A DNA stretch of 64,000 nucleotides from Mesorhizobium sp. dw_380 (GTDB taxonomy: Bacteria > Pseudomonadota > Alphaproteobacteria > Rhizobiales > Rhizobiaceae): NCBI RefSeq assembly GCF_018588885.1, contig NZ_JAFFIW010000003.1:1-64000 (forward strand), read 5' to 3'. This document shows, piece by piece, positions 43,134-50,654 of the stretch. Position 1 is the stretch's first letter. Each line of letters starts with the position of its first letter. The position numbers and the translations under genes were made by a program. Under the pieces are notes generated by a model. The model searched no databases and was not told the DNA's origin. It saw only the letters and a program-made list of their open reading frames with translations.

Positions 43134-44075
43134 ATGAAGAAACTGCTTTTGGGCGTCGCCTTCGCGGCGCTGATGAGTTCATCGGCCATGGCCGCCAAGA
43201 TCGGCGTGTCGATGGCCAAGTTCGACGACAACTTCCTCACCGTGCTGCGCAACGGCATGATCGCGCAGGCCAAGGGCATGAGCGGCGTCGAGGTGCAGGT
43301 CGAGGATGCGCAGAACGACGTCGCCAAGCAGCTCGACCAGATCAAGAACTTCGCCGCCTCGGGCGTCGACGCCATCATCGTCAACCCGGTCGACACCTCG
43401 GCGACGCAAGCGATGTCGGATGCAGCGGCCGCTGCCAAGATTCCGCTGGTCTATGTCAACCGCGAGCCGGTCAATGTCGACAAGCTGCCGGACAACCAGG
43501 CCTTCGTTGCCTCGAACGAGGCCGATTCCGGCACGCTCGAGACCAAGGAAGCCTGCCGCCTGTTCAAGGAAGCCGGCAAGAAGGAGGCCAATGTCTACGT
43601 GATCATGGGCGAGCTTTCCAACCAGGCCGCCGTGCAGCGCACCAAGGACATCGACAATGTGATCGCCACGCCGGATTGCAGCTTCATCAAGATCATCGAC
43701 AAGCAGACGTCGAACTGGAACCGCGACGAAGCGCAGAACCTGATGACCAACTGGCTGTCGACCGGCAAGAAGTTCGACGGCGTCATCGCCAACAATGACG
43801 AAAGCGCCATCGGCGCCATCCAGGCGATGAAGGCCGCCAACATCGACATGAAGTCCGTTGTCGTCGGCGGCGTCGATGCCACGCAGGACGCGCTGGCCGC
43901 GATGCAGGCCGGCGATCTCGACGTAACCGTGTTCCAGGACGCGGCCGGCCAGGGCGCGGGCGCGCTGGACGCGGCGCTGAAGCTGGCCAAGGGCGAGAAG
44001 GTCGAGCACAAGGTCTACGTGCCCTTCCAGCTGGTCACGCCGGCAAACATCGACAAGTTCCTGAAGAAGAACTGA
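43134..44075 (+). CDS. mocB: Sugar/rhizopine-binding periplasmic protein of an ABC importer
   Basis: A 313-residue class I solute-binding protein. The signal peptide runs through about residue 21 (KKLLLGVAFAALMSSSAMA), then KIGVSMAKFDDNFLTVLRNGM opens the ribose-binding-protein fold. QIKNFAASGVDAIIVNPVDTSATQAM and VIANNDESAIGAIQAMKAANI are family segments. GGAGG lies nine bases before the ATG. Context (MocDEF, inositol dehydrogenase) suggests rhizopine or myo-inositol; MocB is the known rhizopine-binding protein, while a ribose- or inositol-binding role is the alternative. Confidence 0.75.
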   Translation: MKKLLLGVAFAALMSSSAMAAKIGVSMAKFDDNFLTVLRNGMIAQAKGMSGVEVQVEDAQNDVAKQLDQIKNFAASGVDAIIVNPVDTSATQAMSDAAAAAKIPLVYVNREPVNVDKLPDNQAFVASNEADSGTLETKEACRLFKEAGKKEANVYVIMGELSNQAAVQRTKDIDNVIATPDCSFIKIIDKQTSNWNRDEAQNLMTNWLSTGKKFDGVIANNDESAIGAIQAMKAANIDMKSVVVGGVDATQDALAAMQAGDLDVTVFQDAAGQGAGALDAALKLAKGEKVEHKVYVPFQLVTPANIDKFLKKN

Positions 44076-44087
44076 GCCGCGGCATAC

Positions 44088-44123
44088 GGAGCGGCGCTTT
44101 CCACGCAACGATAGCGCCGCTCC
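44088..44123 (+). promoter_or_regulatory. Intercistronic stem-loop between binding protein and permease genes
   Basis: GGAGCGGCGCT (44088-44098) and AGCGCCGCTCC (44113-44123) pair perfectly over 11 bp around a 14-base loop, twelve bases after the binding-protein stop. Such stems commonly stabilise the upstream mRNA or partly terminate, giving more binding protein than permease. No T run follows, so read-through to the permease is expected. Confidence 0.6.
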
Positions 44124-44181
44124 CCTTTCCCAAGCGCCGGAAGGCGCGCGAGGACGACCGTGGCTGACGGAGGATAGAAGA

Positions 44182-45258
44182 TTGGCACAGACATCTCACG
44201 GCGTCGGCGGGGTCAGCTATGACGCGAAGAAGCGTACATGGCCGGCCGAATTCAACGTCTTCCTGGCACTCGTCATCCTCGTCGTCATCTTCGAATTGAT
44301 CGGCCGCATCTTTCTCGGCGACAGCTTCCTGTTCAACACACGCAGCGACGTCTCGGGGATCTTCAACGAAGCGCGGCTGCAGATCATCATTTTGCAAGTG
44401 TCGATCGTCGGCATCATCGCCATCGGTGTGACGCAGGTGATCATCACCGGCGGCATCGACCTGTCGTCAGGCTCGATCGTCGGCGCGACCGCGATGATCG
44501 CCATGAGTTTCGCCCAGGTGGCGACCGTCAACGGCAATCCCAATCCCAAGGCGATGTTCCTGGCGCAGGGCTGGACCGACCTGCCGGTGATCGTGCCGGT
44601 GCTGGTGGCGATCGGCTGCGGCCTGCTCGCCGGCCTGGTCAATGGCGCGTTGATTGCCTACACGCGCATCCCGCCCTTCATCGCCACGCTCGGCATGATG
44701 GTGACCGCGCGCGGCATCGCCAAATGGTGGTCCAAGGGCCAGCCGATCTCGTTTCCCACCGACAGCTTCGCGGCAATCGGCAAGGGCCTGATGCCGGTCA
44801 TCATCTTCCTGTCGCTGGCCATCCTGTTCCAGCTGATCATGACCTACACAAGATACGGCAAGCATTGCTATGCGATCGGCTCCAACGAAGACGCCGCGCG
44901 CATGTCCGGCATCAAGATCGCCAACCACAAGATCCTTGTCTACGTCATCGCCGGCATACTCGCCGCGCTCGCCGCCGTGGTGCTCTCCTCCAAGAACCTC
45001 ACCGCGCAGTCCGGCATGGGCGTGATGTATGAACTCGACGCCATCGCCATGGCGGTCATCGGCGGCGTCTCGCTGTCGGGCGGCCGCGGCTCGATCATCG
45101 GCACGGTGATCGGCTCGCTGATTTTCGGCGTCATCATCTCCGGCTTCACCTTCCTGCGCCTCGACGCCTACTACCAGGAGATGGTCAAGGGCGTGATCAT
45201 CGTCGGCGCGGTCGTTCTCGACCAGTGGCGCCAGCGCATGCGGGCATTGAGGGCTTGA
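44182..45258 (+). CDS. ABC importer permease (ribose/inositol type)
   Basis: A 358-residue inner-membrane permease of the BPD_transp_2 family with about ten hydrophobic segments. Family motifs are GGIDLSSGSIVGATAM and GNPNPKAMFLAQG near the middle, then IPPFIATLGMMVTARG, AIGSNEDAARMSGI (cytoplasmic EAA-like loop) and GGVSLSGGRGSIIGTVIG. The start is TTG 44182, supported by GGAGGATAGAAGA immediately upstream. One permease gene is present, so the channel is probably a homodimer. It works with the flanking binding protein and ATPase. Confidence 0.87.
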   Translation: MAQTSHGVGGVSYDAKKRTWPAEFNVFLALVILVVIFELIGRIFLGDSFLFNTRSDVSGIFNEARLQIIILQVSIVGIIAIGVTQVIITGGIDLSSGSIVGATAMIAMSFAQVATVNGNPNPKAMFLAQGWTDLPVIVPVLVAIGCGLLAGLVNGALIAYTRIPPFIATLGMMVTARGIAKWWSKGQPISFPTDSFAAIGKGLMPVIIFLSLAILFQLIMTYTRYGKHCYAIGSNEDAARMSGIKIANHKILVYVIAGILAALAAVVLSSKNLTAQSGMGVMYELDAIAMAVIGGVSLSGGRGSIIGTVIGSLIFGVIISGFTFLRLDAYYQEMVKGVIIVGAVVLDQWRQRMRALRA

Positions 45259-45260
45259 CC

Positions 45261-46028
45261 ATGGCAGACATCGTCCTGAAGACCGAAAACCTGACCAAGC
45301 GCTATGGCGGCGTGCATGCGCTGGAGGGCGCCAACTTCGAACTGCGCAAGGGCGAGCATGTCGCCATCATGGGCGACAACGGCGCCGGCAAGTCGACCTT
45401 CGTGCGCCAGATCACCGCCGTCGAGCAGCGGACCAGCGGCAAAATCTGGTTCGACGGCAAGGAAGTGAGCTTCAACGGGCCGATCGAGGCCCGCACCGCG
45501 GGCATCGAGACGGTGTTCCAGAACCTGGCGCTGGCCGACGATCTCGACGTGCCGTCGAACCTGTTCCTCGGCCGCGAAAAAGTGCTGTTCAATCTCGGGC
45601 CATTCTCGATCCTCGACCGCAAATACATGCGCAAGGCGACCGAGGCGGCATTGGTCCGCACCGCGGTGAAAATTCCCAACCTTTCCAACACCATCCGCCA
45701 CATGTCGGGCGGCCAGCGTCAGTGCGTGGCGATCGCCAGGACAGCGACCTTCGCGTCCAAGCTGATCATCATGGACGAGCCGACGGCCGCACTCGGCGTG
45801 CAGGAGACGGCGCAGGTCGAAAACATCATCCGCACGCTGAAGGACAATGGCGAGCCGCTGATCCTGATCAGCCACAATATGCGCCAGGTGTTCGACCTCT
45901 GCGACCGCATCGTGGTGTTCCGGCGCGGCCGCATCGTCGCCAATCTGCGCAAGGAGAACACGGACGGCCAGGACATCGTCTCCTATATCACCGGCGCCAA
46001 GACCGGAGAGGCGGAACTCGCGGCCTAG
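45261..46028 (+). CDS. ABC importer ATP-binding protein (ribose/inositol type)
   Basis: A 255-residue single-domain ATPase. Walker A is GDNGAGKST (about residues 37-45), the signature is MSGGQRQC, Walker B is LIIMDEPTAALG, and the switch His is in LILISHNMRQ. Sugar importers of this class often carry a double ATPase (about 500 residues); here one domain is present, as in FrcA-like rhizobial systems. Start 45261 lies two bases after the permease stop, with GGGCTTG weakly ribosome-site-like. An operon with 43134-45258. Confidence 0.92.
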   Translation: MADIVLKTENLTKRYGGVHALEGANFELRKGEHVAIMGDNGAGKSTFVRQITAVEQRTSGKIWFDGKEVSFNGPIEARTAGIETVFQNLALADDLDVPSNLFLGREKVLFNLGPFSILDRKYMRKATEAALVRTAVKIPNLSNTIRHMSGGQRQCVAIARTATFASKLIIMDEPTAALGVQETAQVENIIRTLKDNGEPLILISHNMRQVFDLCDRIVVFRRGRIVANLRKENTDGQDIVSYITGAKTGEAELAA

Positions 46029-46149
46029 GCCCGCGTGATTACGCGCTTCCCAGACGATCTGGCGCACCAGGAAAACAGCCTTGCCGCCTTTCCCTGACAG
46101 GAAGGTGCGGACACAACTCTCTCGAACCATCCCTTTAGAGGACATATCC

Positions 46150-47145
46150 ATGACTGTTCGTTTCGCCCTCCTCGGTGCCGGCCGCATCGGCAAGGTCCAC
46201 GCCCGCGCCGTCGGCTCCAACCCGCAGGCCAAACTGGTCGCCGTCGCCGACGCCTTCGAGAAGGCAGCGACGGAATTGGCGACAGCCTATGGCGCCGAGG
46301 TGCGGACCATCGACGCCATCGAAAAATCCGGGGATATCGACGCCGTCATCATCTGCACGCCGACCGACACCCATGCCGATTTGATCGAACGCTTCGCCAA
46401 AGCCGGCAAGGCGATCTTCTGCGAGAAGCCGATCGATCTGAACGTCGAGCGCGTCGAGAAGTGCCTGGCCGTGGTCGAGAAGACCAAGGCGACGCTGATG
46501 GTCGGCTTCAACAGGCGCTTCGACCCGCACTTCGCCGCCGTGCGCAAGGCGATCGACGACGGCGCCATCGGCACGGTCGAGATGGTCACCATCACGTCCC
46601 GCGATCCCGGCGCGCCGCCGGTCGATTACATCAAGCGCTCGGGCGGCATTTTTCGCGACATGACCATCCATGATTTCGACATGGCGCGCTTCCTGCTCGG
46701 CGAGGAGCCTGTGGCGGTCAGCGCCCACGCCTCGGTGCTCGTGGACAAGAAAATCGGCGAGGCCGGCGATTTCGACTCGGTCAGCGTCATACTCGAGACC
46801 GCGTCCGGCAAGCAGGCCGTCATCTCCAACTCGCGCCGCGCCACCTATGGCTACGACCAGCGCATCGAGGTGCATGGCTCGAAAGGCATGGTCGCGGCCG
46901 AGAACCAGCGGCCAGTGTCGATCGAACTGGCTAACGAGAAGGGCTATACGCGCCCGCCGCTGCACGACTTCTTCATGACCCGCTATCTCGACGCCTATGC
47001 CATTGAGATTGCTTCCTTCATTGTCGCCGCAACGAAGGGCACGAAGGCGACGCCGAGCGGCGCGGACGGCCTCGTGGCGCTGAAGCTGGCGGACGCCGCG
47101 CTGAAATCAGCAACCACCGGCAAGACCGTCCGTCTCGACAAGTAG
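46150..47145 (+). CDS. iolG: Inositol 2-dehydrogenase
   Basis: A 331-residue Gfo/Idh/MocA enzyme oxidising myo-inositol to 2-keto-myo-inositol with NAD. The NAD motif is FALLGAGRIGKVHARAVGS, the catalytic Lys is in FCEKPIDLN, and GIFRDMTIHDFDMARFLLGE carries the Asp/His pair (Asp and His of HDFD) of this family. Length equals IdhA/IolG of rhizobia. The start at 46150 follows AGAGGAC about seven bases upstream. In rhizobia this enzyme is needed for both inositol and rhizopine use, matching the moc neighbours. Confidence 0.9.
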   Translation: MTVRFALLGAGRIGKVHARAVGSNPQAKLVAVADAFEKAATELATAYGAEVRTIDAIEKSGDIDAVIICTPTDTHADLIERFAKAGKAIFCEKPIDLNVERVEKCLAVVEKTKATLMVGFNRRFDPHFAAVRKAIDDGAIGTVEMVTITSRDPGAPPVDYIKRSGGIFRDMTIHDFDMARFLLGEEPVAVSAHASVLVDKKIGEAGDFDSVSVILETASGKQAVISNSRRATYGYDQRIEVHGSKGMVAAENQRPVSIELANEKGYTRPPLHDFFMTRYLDAYAIEIASFIVAATKGTKATPSGADGLVALKLADAALKSATTGKTVRLDK

Positions 47146-47176
47146 TAACCGGAACCCAAGGCACAGGAGCAGAGCG

Positions 47177-47971
47177 ATGAGCGCATCCGCCGATCGCAAT
47201 TCACAGACACGCGCCATCGTTACTGGCGGCGCGCAAGGCATCGGCTTTGCCGTCGCCGAGGCGCTGGCCGACGAGGGTTGCCGGGCGCTGGCGCTCATCG
47301 GCCGCTCCCAGGAGAAGGGCGACAAGGCCGTCGCTCATTTCAAGAAAGCGGGCGTCGATGCGATCTTCATCAGCGCCGACGTATCCAAGGTTGCCGACTG
47401 CAAGCGCGCCGTCGCCACCGCGCTCTCGCATTTCGGCACCATCAACGCGCTGGTCAACGCCGCCGCCACTTCCGCACGGGGCTCGCTGGTCGAGACATCG
47501 GAAGAACTGTTCGACACGATCTTCGACACCAATGTGCGCGGTCCGTTTTTCCTGATGCAGGGCGTGGTGGCGCATCTCCTGGAGAAAAAGGCGCCCGGCT
47601 CGATCGTCAACGTGCTGTCAATGTCGGCGCATACCGGCCAGTCGTTTCTGACGCCCTATTCGACCAGCAAGGGCGCACTGATGACGCTGACCAAGAACGT
47701 CGCCAATGCCTATCGCTTCAACCGCATCCGCTGCAATGCCGTGCTGCCCGGCTGGATGGACACTGAAGGCGAGGACATCGTGCAGAAGAAGTGGCACGAC
47801 GCCCCGGATGACTGGCTGGCGAAAGCCGAGGCCGCGCAGCCGATGGGCCAACTGGTGAAGCCGGACCAATTGGCTCGGCTGATCAGCTACATGGTCAGCC
47901 CGCAATCGGGCGTCATGACAGGATCGCTGGTCGACTACGACCAGAGCGTTGCGGGGGCGTCACCGGAATAA
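47177..47971 (+). CDS. SDR-family oxidoreductase
   Basis: A 264-residue short-chain dehydrogenase/reductase. The cofactor motif VTGGAQGIGFAVAEAL is near residue 15, NAAATS follows, and the catalytic Ser-Tyr-Lys set is Ser in VLSMSAHTG with YSTSK. A C-terminal SGVMTGSLVDYDQSV segment resembles the usual GSVIDYDQ ending. GGAGCAGAGCG lies before the ATG. It is the last gene of the moc/ABC/iolG block and could oxidise an inositol or inosamine derivative; the substrate is inferred from context. Confidence 0.87.
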   Translation: MSASADRNSQTRAIVTGGAQGIGFAVAEALADEGCRALALIGRSQEKGDKAVAHFKKAGVDAIFISADVSKVADCKRAVATALSHFGTINALVNAAATSARGSLVETSEELFDTIFDTNVRGPFFLMQGVVAHLLEKKAPGSIVNVLSMSAHTGQSFLTPYSTSKGALMTLTKNVANAYRFNRIRCNAVLPGWMDTEGEDIVQKKWHDAPDDWLAKAEAAQPMGQLVKPDQLARLISYMVSPQSGVMTGSLVDYDQSVAGASPE

Positions 47972-48048
47972 TCTCACCAGGCGTCCACGCACCGAGAGAC
48001 CCTCCCTTCCCTGTTGCCGCCGCTTCGCCATTCCCATATATAGTCAAG

Positions 48049-48342
48049 ATGGTCAGAATGGTCATGGAGGTCGAAGTGCCGCCTGCGCCCAAACAGGGTA
48101 CCAACTGGACGGTTGCTGGGGCAAAAGCCCGGCTCTCGGAGGTTATCGAGCGCGCCCAGTCTTCGCCGCAGACGATCACCAGAAACGGCAAACCAAGCGT
48201 GGTTGTCGTCTCGGCCGAGGAATGGCAGCGGAAGACCGTGCGCAAGGGTACGCTAGCACAGTTCCTGCTGGAGTCGCCGCTGCGCGGCGCCGATCTCGAC
48301 CTTGAGCGTCAGCGCGACGAGCCGCGTGACCTGCCGTTGTGA
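48049..48342 (+). CDS. Antitoxin, Phd/YefM-type
   Basis: A 97-residue antitoxin with the Phd/YefM N-terminal DNA-binding fold: NWTVAGAKARLSEVIERAQSSPQTITRNGKPSVVVVSAEEW, then a toxin-binding tail ending RDEPRDLPL. Two further in-frame ATGs (48058, 48064) are possible starts and no ribosome site decides between them. The stop overlaps the toxin start by 4 bases (GTGA). The short promoter region contains the direct repeats ATGGTCAGAATGGTCATGG, which may include an autoregulatory site. Confidence 0.85.
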   Translation: MVRMVMEVEVPPAPKQGTNWTVAGAKARLSEVIERAQSSPQTITRNGKPSVVVVSAEEWQRKTVRKGTLAQFLLESPLRGADLDLERQRDEPRDLPL

Positions 48343-48761
48343 GACTGCTGCTCGACACGAATGTCCTGTCCGAGGTGACAAGGCCGGCGCCGGACGCACG
48401 CGTCCTGGACTGGCTGCACGGGCTTGATGAGGACCGTTCATTCATCAGCGTCGTATCGATCGCCGAGATTCGGCGCGGCGTCGCCCTCATGGATGAGGGC
48501 CGGAAACGCGAGGCACTGGCCGAGTGGCTTGCCCGGGACCTGCCGCAGCGCTTCGAGCAAAGGGTTCTTCCGGTGGACGAACCGGTTGCCCTGGCCTGGG
48601 GCGACCTGATTGGTCTGGCGAAGCGTCGCGGTCGCGGTCTGTCGTCGATGGACGGCCTGATTGCAGCGACCGCGATTGCGCAGGAGCTCACCTTGGCAAC
48701 GCGCAACACGAAGGATTTCGAAGGCTTTGGACTTGAACTCTTCGATCCCTGGACCGCGTAA
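48339..48761 (+). CDS. vapC: VapC-type PIN-domain toxin
   Basis: A 140-residue PIN-domain ribonuclease. The acidic active-site residues are Asp6 (LLLDTNVLSE), Glu43 (VVSIAEIRRG), Asp105 (SSMDGLIAATA) and Asp126 (TRNTKDFEGF). The start is GTG 48339, overlapping the antitoxin. Pairs with the upstream Phd-type antitoxin rather than a VapB-type AbrB one, a combination common in proteobacteria. Known VapC toxins cut tRNA or rRNA; the target here is unknown. Confidence 0.92.
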   Translation: MRLLLDTNVLSEVTRPAPDARVLDWLHGLDEDRSFISVVSIAEIRRGVALMDEGRKREALAEWLARDLPQRFEQRVLPVDEPVALAWGDLIGLAKRRGRGLSSMDGLIAATAIAQELTLATRNTKDFEGFGLELFDPWTA

Positions 48762-48810
48762 GCTGCTCGACCCCTGCATGCCTTGGCGATTAGCGGAAAC
48801 GCCCATCACG

Positions 48811-48993
48811 TCGTCATCCACGGGCGGAGCAAGGAGCGTAGCGACGAGGCGCAGACCCGAGGATCCATGCCGCGACTTCGAAGCGTTGCGGCGGTGCAGA
48901 ATTCTGCTCCGCTGCGCTCTTCTACCAGGGTTACGGAATGGATCCCAGGGTCTCCGCGACGGAGCTTCGCTCCTGCTTCGCCTGGGATGACGA
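48811..48993. repeat. 183-bp element with TCGTCATCC inverted ends (MITE-like)
   Basis: TCGTCATCC (48811-48819) and GGATGACGA (48985-48993) are perfect 9-bp inverted ends. Inside are GGAGCAAGGAGCGTAGCGAC, GGATCC words near 48861 and 48943, and several GGAGCTTCGCTCC-type small hairpins. No gene is seen in it. It occupies the left part of the 472-base gap 48762-49233; the right part is the aroG leader. Confidence 0.6.
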
Positions 48994-49073
48994 AATCGCG
49001 AGGGTTCGGCCATCCCGAATTGTCTCCGCATCACCCACGTGACAAACGTCCCGGCTTCGACTATATCAGCCGC

Positions 49074-49145
49074 ATGATCCATCTGACCGCCACCTATTGG
49101 TACTTTAGCAGCTCGCTGGCGGCGGGAGGATTGCGCTCGATCTGA
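49074..49145 (+). CDS. aroG leader peptide (aromatic-rich)
   Basis: A 23-residue leader frame: MIHLTATYWYFSSS... with the run Tyr-Trp-Tyr-Phe encoded at 49095-49106. It lies 88 bases before the aroG start and just upstream of a terminator hairpin. The aromatic run in a tiny open frame before a DAHP synthase gene is the classic layout of ribosome-mediated attenuation. No good ribosome site is visible; the call rests on the codon run and the paired hairpins described next. Confidence 0.75.
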   Translation: MIHLTATYWYFSSSLAAGGLRSI

Positions 49146-49194
49146 AGATTGCAGCAACAAGATCCGAACAGCCGCCAGACCTGGCGGCTTTTTT
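49087..49194 (+). promoter_or_regulatory. Transcription attenuator of aroG
   Basis: Region 1 CCGCCA (49087-49092) can pair with region 2 CTGGCGGC (49116-49123), region 2 with region 3 AGCCGCCAG (49170-49178), and region 3 with region 4 CTGGCGGCT (49181-49189), which is followed by TTTTTT (to 49194). Region 3-4 is a perfect 9-bp rho-independent terminator. A ribosome stalled at the Tyr-Trp-Tyr-Phe codons (49095-49106) covers region 1 and frees region 2, which then sequesters region 3 and lets transcription continue. Confidence 0.75.
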
Positions 49195-49233
49195 GTTTCA
49201 GCCGGCAGGTTCCCAAACAGGAGCAGAAAAGCC

Positions 49234-50325
49234 GTGTTGACCACCACAGACGACCTTCGGGTCAAGGAAATCCGAGAACTGAGCACACCCGACCAGGTGA
49301 TGCGGGAAATCCCGCGCACGCTGACGGCGACGCGCACCGTCAGCGCGTCGCGCAACGCGATCCACGCGATTCTGAACGGGACCGACGACCGGCTGCTTGT
49401 TGTCGTCGGCCCCTGTTCGATCCACGATCCGGTCGCTGCGGTCGACTATGCCAGCCGTCTGGCGGCGCTGCGCGAGGCCCTGTCCGACCGGCTGGAGATC
49501 GTGATGCGGGTCTATTTCGAAAAGCCGCGCACGACGGTCGGCTGGAAAGGGCTGATCAACGATCCCGACCTGGACGGCAGCTTCAACATCGACAAGGGGC
49601 TGCGGATGGCGCGCAATGTGCTGTCCGCCGTCAACAATCTCGGCCTGCCGGCGGCGACCGAGTTCCTCGACATGACCACGCCGCAATATATTGCCGACCT
49701 CGTCGCCTGGGGTGCCATCGGCGCGCGCACGACCGAGAGCCAGATCCATCGCGAGCTCGCCTCCGGCCTCTCCTGCCCGGTCGGCTTCAAGAACGGCACC
49801 GACGGCAATCTCAGGATCGCCGCCGAGGCGGTGAAATCCGCTGCCCAGCCGCACCATTTCATGGCGGTGACCAAGGGCGGGCGCAGCGGCATCGCGACCA
49901 CCACGGGCAATGAGGACTGCCACGTCATCCTGCGCGGCGGCGTTCAGCCCAATTATGACGCGGCGAGCGTCGAGGCTGCCTCGGTGGAACTCGCCCGCAT
50001 CGGTGTCGCACCCCGGCTGATGATCGATGTCAGCCATGCCAACAGCTCGAAAAAGCCGGAGAACCAACCAAAAGTGGCGGCCGACGTAGCGGGCCAGGTG
50101 GCGGCGGGCGACGAGCGCATCGTCGGCGTCATGATCGAGAGCAATCTCGTCGCCGGCCGGCAGGACGTGATGCCGGGCAAGCCGCTCGTCTACGGCCAGA
50201 GCATCACCGATGGCTGCATCGACTGGGCGACCACCGAGACCGTGCTGCATGGCCTTGCCGGTGCCGTCGAGTGGCGCCGATCGGCACGCCGCGCCATGAT
50301 GGAAAGCCGGCAGGGCGCCGCCTGA
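49234..50325 (+). CDS. aroG: 3-deoxy-7-phosphoheptulonate synthase, class I
   Basis: A 363-residue DAHP synthase of the E. coli AroG/F/H type, first step of the shikimate pathway (PEP plus erythrose 4-phosphate). Signatures are VVVGPCSIHDPVAAVDYA (metal-ligand Cys), VMRVYFEKPRTTVGWKGLINDP, HHFMAVTKGGRSGIATTTGNEDCH and MIDVSHANSSKKPENQ (metal-ligand His). Start is GTG 49234 with AGGAG about ten bases upstream. The upstream attenuator suggests control by aromatic amino acid supply. Feedback specificity (Phe, Tyr or Trp) cannot be told. Confidence 0.94.
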   Translation: MLTTTDDLRVKEIRELSTPDQVMREIPRTLTATRTVSASRNAIHAILNGTDDRLLVVVGPCSIHDPVAAVDYASRLAALREALSDRLEIVMRVYFEKPRTTVGWKGLINDPDLDGSFNIDKGLRMARNVLSAVNNLGLPAATEFLDMTTPQYIADLVAWGAIGARTTESQIHRELASGLSCPVGFKNGTDGNLRIAAEAVKSAAQPHHFMAVTKGGRSGIATTTGNEDCHVILRGGVQPNYDAASVEAASVELARIGVAPRLMIDVSHANSSKKPENQPKVAADVAGQVAAGDERIVGVMIESNLVAGRQDVMPGKPLVYGQSITDGCIDWATTETVLHGLAGAVEWRRSARRAMMESRQGAA

Positions 50326-50382
50326 TCCGATGGCGATGTGGGAAGGGCGGCGGGTCGAGGTTCAGCCAGGATCACGCCATCC

Positions 50383-50432
50383 TTAGAGCGGTTCACCGCT
50401 TCACCGAAACGGTGAACCGCTCTAACTCTTTG
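50383..50432 (+). terminator. aroG terminator hairpin
   Basis: TTAGAGCGGTTCACCG (50383-50398) and CGGTGAACCGCTCTAA (50410-50425) pair perfectly over 16 bp around an 11-base loop, 57 bases after the aroG stop, followed by CTCTTTGTTTT. This is the strongest terminator-like stem in the window. The rest of the 317-base gap 50326-50642 holds a diverged short repeat and the ArsR operator. Confidence 0.75.
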
Positions 50433-50433
50433 T

Positions 50434-50516
50434 TTTGACGCAATTCCCTAGGGAAAGCGCTACGCGCTTTTCCCGGGGAAACCCGTTTCATAGTTTCCTG
50501 GCATTATTCTGGCCGG
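50434..50516. repeat. Diverged copy of the GACGCAATTCC repeat
   Basis: It begins TTGACGCAATTCCCTAGGGAAA and continues GCGCTACGCGCTTTTCCCGGGGAAA, with small internal palindromes (TTCCCTAGGGAA). The opening matches the 4691 and 28503 elements; the remainder differs. It directly follows the aroG terminator. Confidence 0.5.
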
Positions 50517-50630
50517 GGGATCGCCGCTGCGATCGAACCTGGATCGAAATGACGTCGATTTGGTAGTGAGGAGGGCCGCAACGTAGCGCACGCTCGGCCT
50601 CCCCTTGCATGCCACCAGTCCGCATGCTAG

Positions 50631-50654
50631 ATACTGAACCATATGGTTCAGTAT
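50631..50654. promoter_or_regulatory. 24-bp palindromic operator over the ArsR start codon
   Basis: The half site ATACTGAACCAT (50631-50642) is followed directly by its exact reverse complement, so the palindrome ends at 50654 and the ArsR ATG (50643) is its centre. A dimeric ArsR-family repressor bound here would block its own gene and the co-transcribed SRPBCC gene. Perfect dyad symmetry over 24 bp is unlikely by chance. Confidence 0.75.

Noticed and set aside
42770..43438. 222-codon minus-strand frame covering the importer promoter gap
   Set aside because: It begins inside the binding-protein gene, has no ribosome site and would cover the IolR-type sites; no family resemblance.
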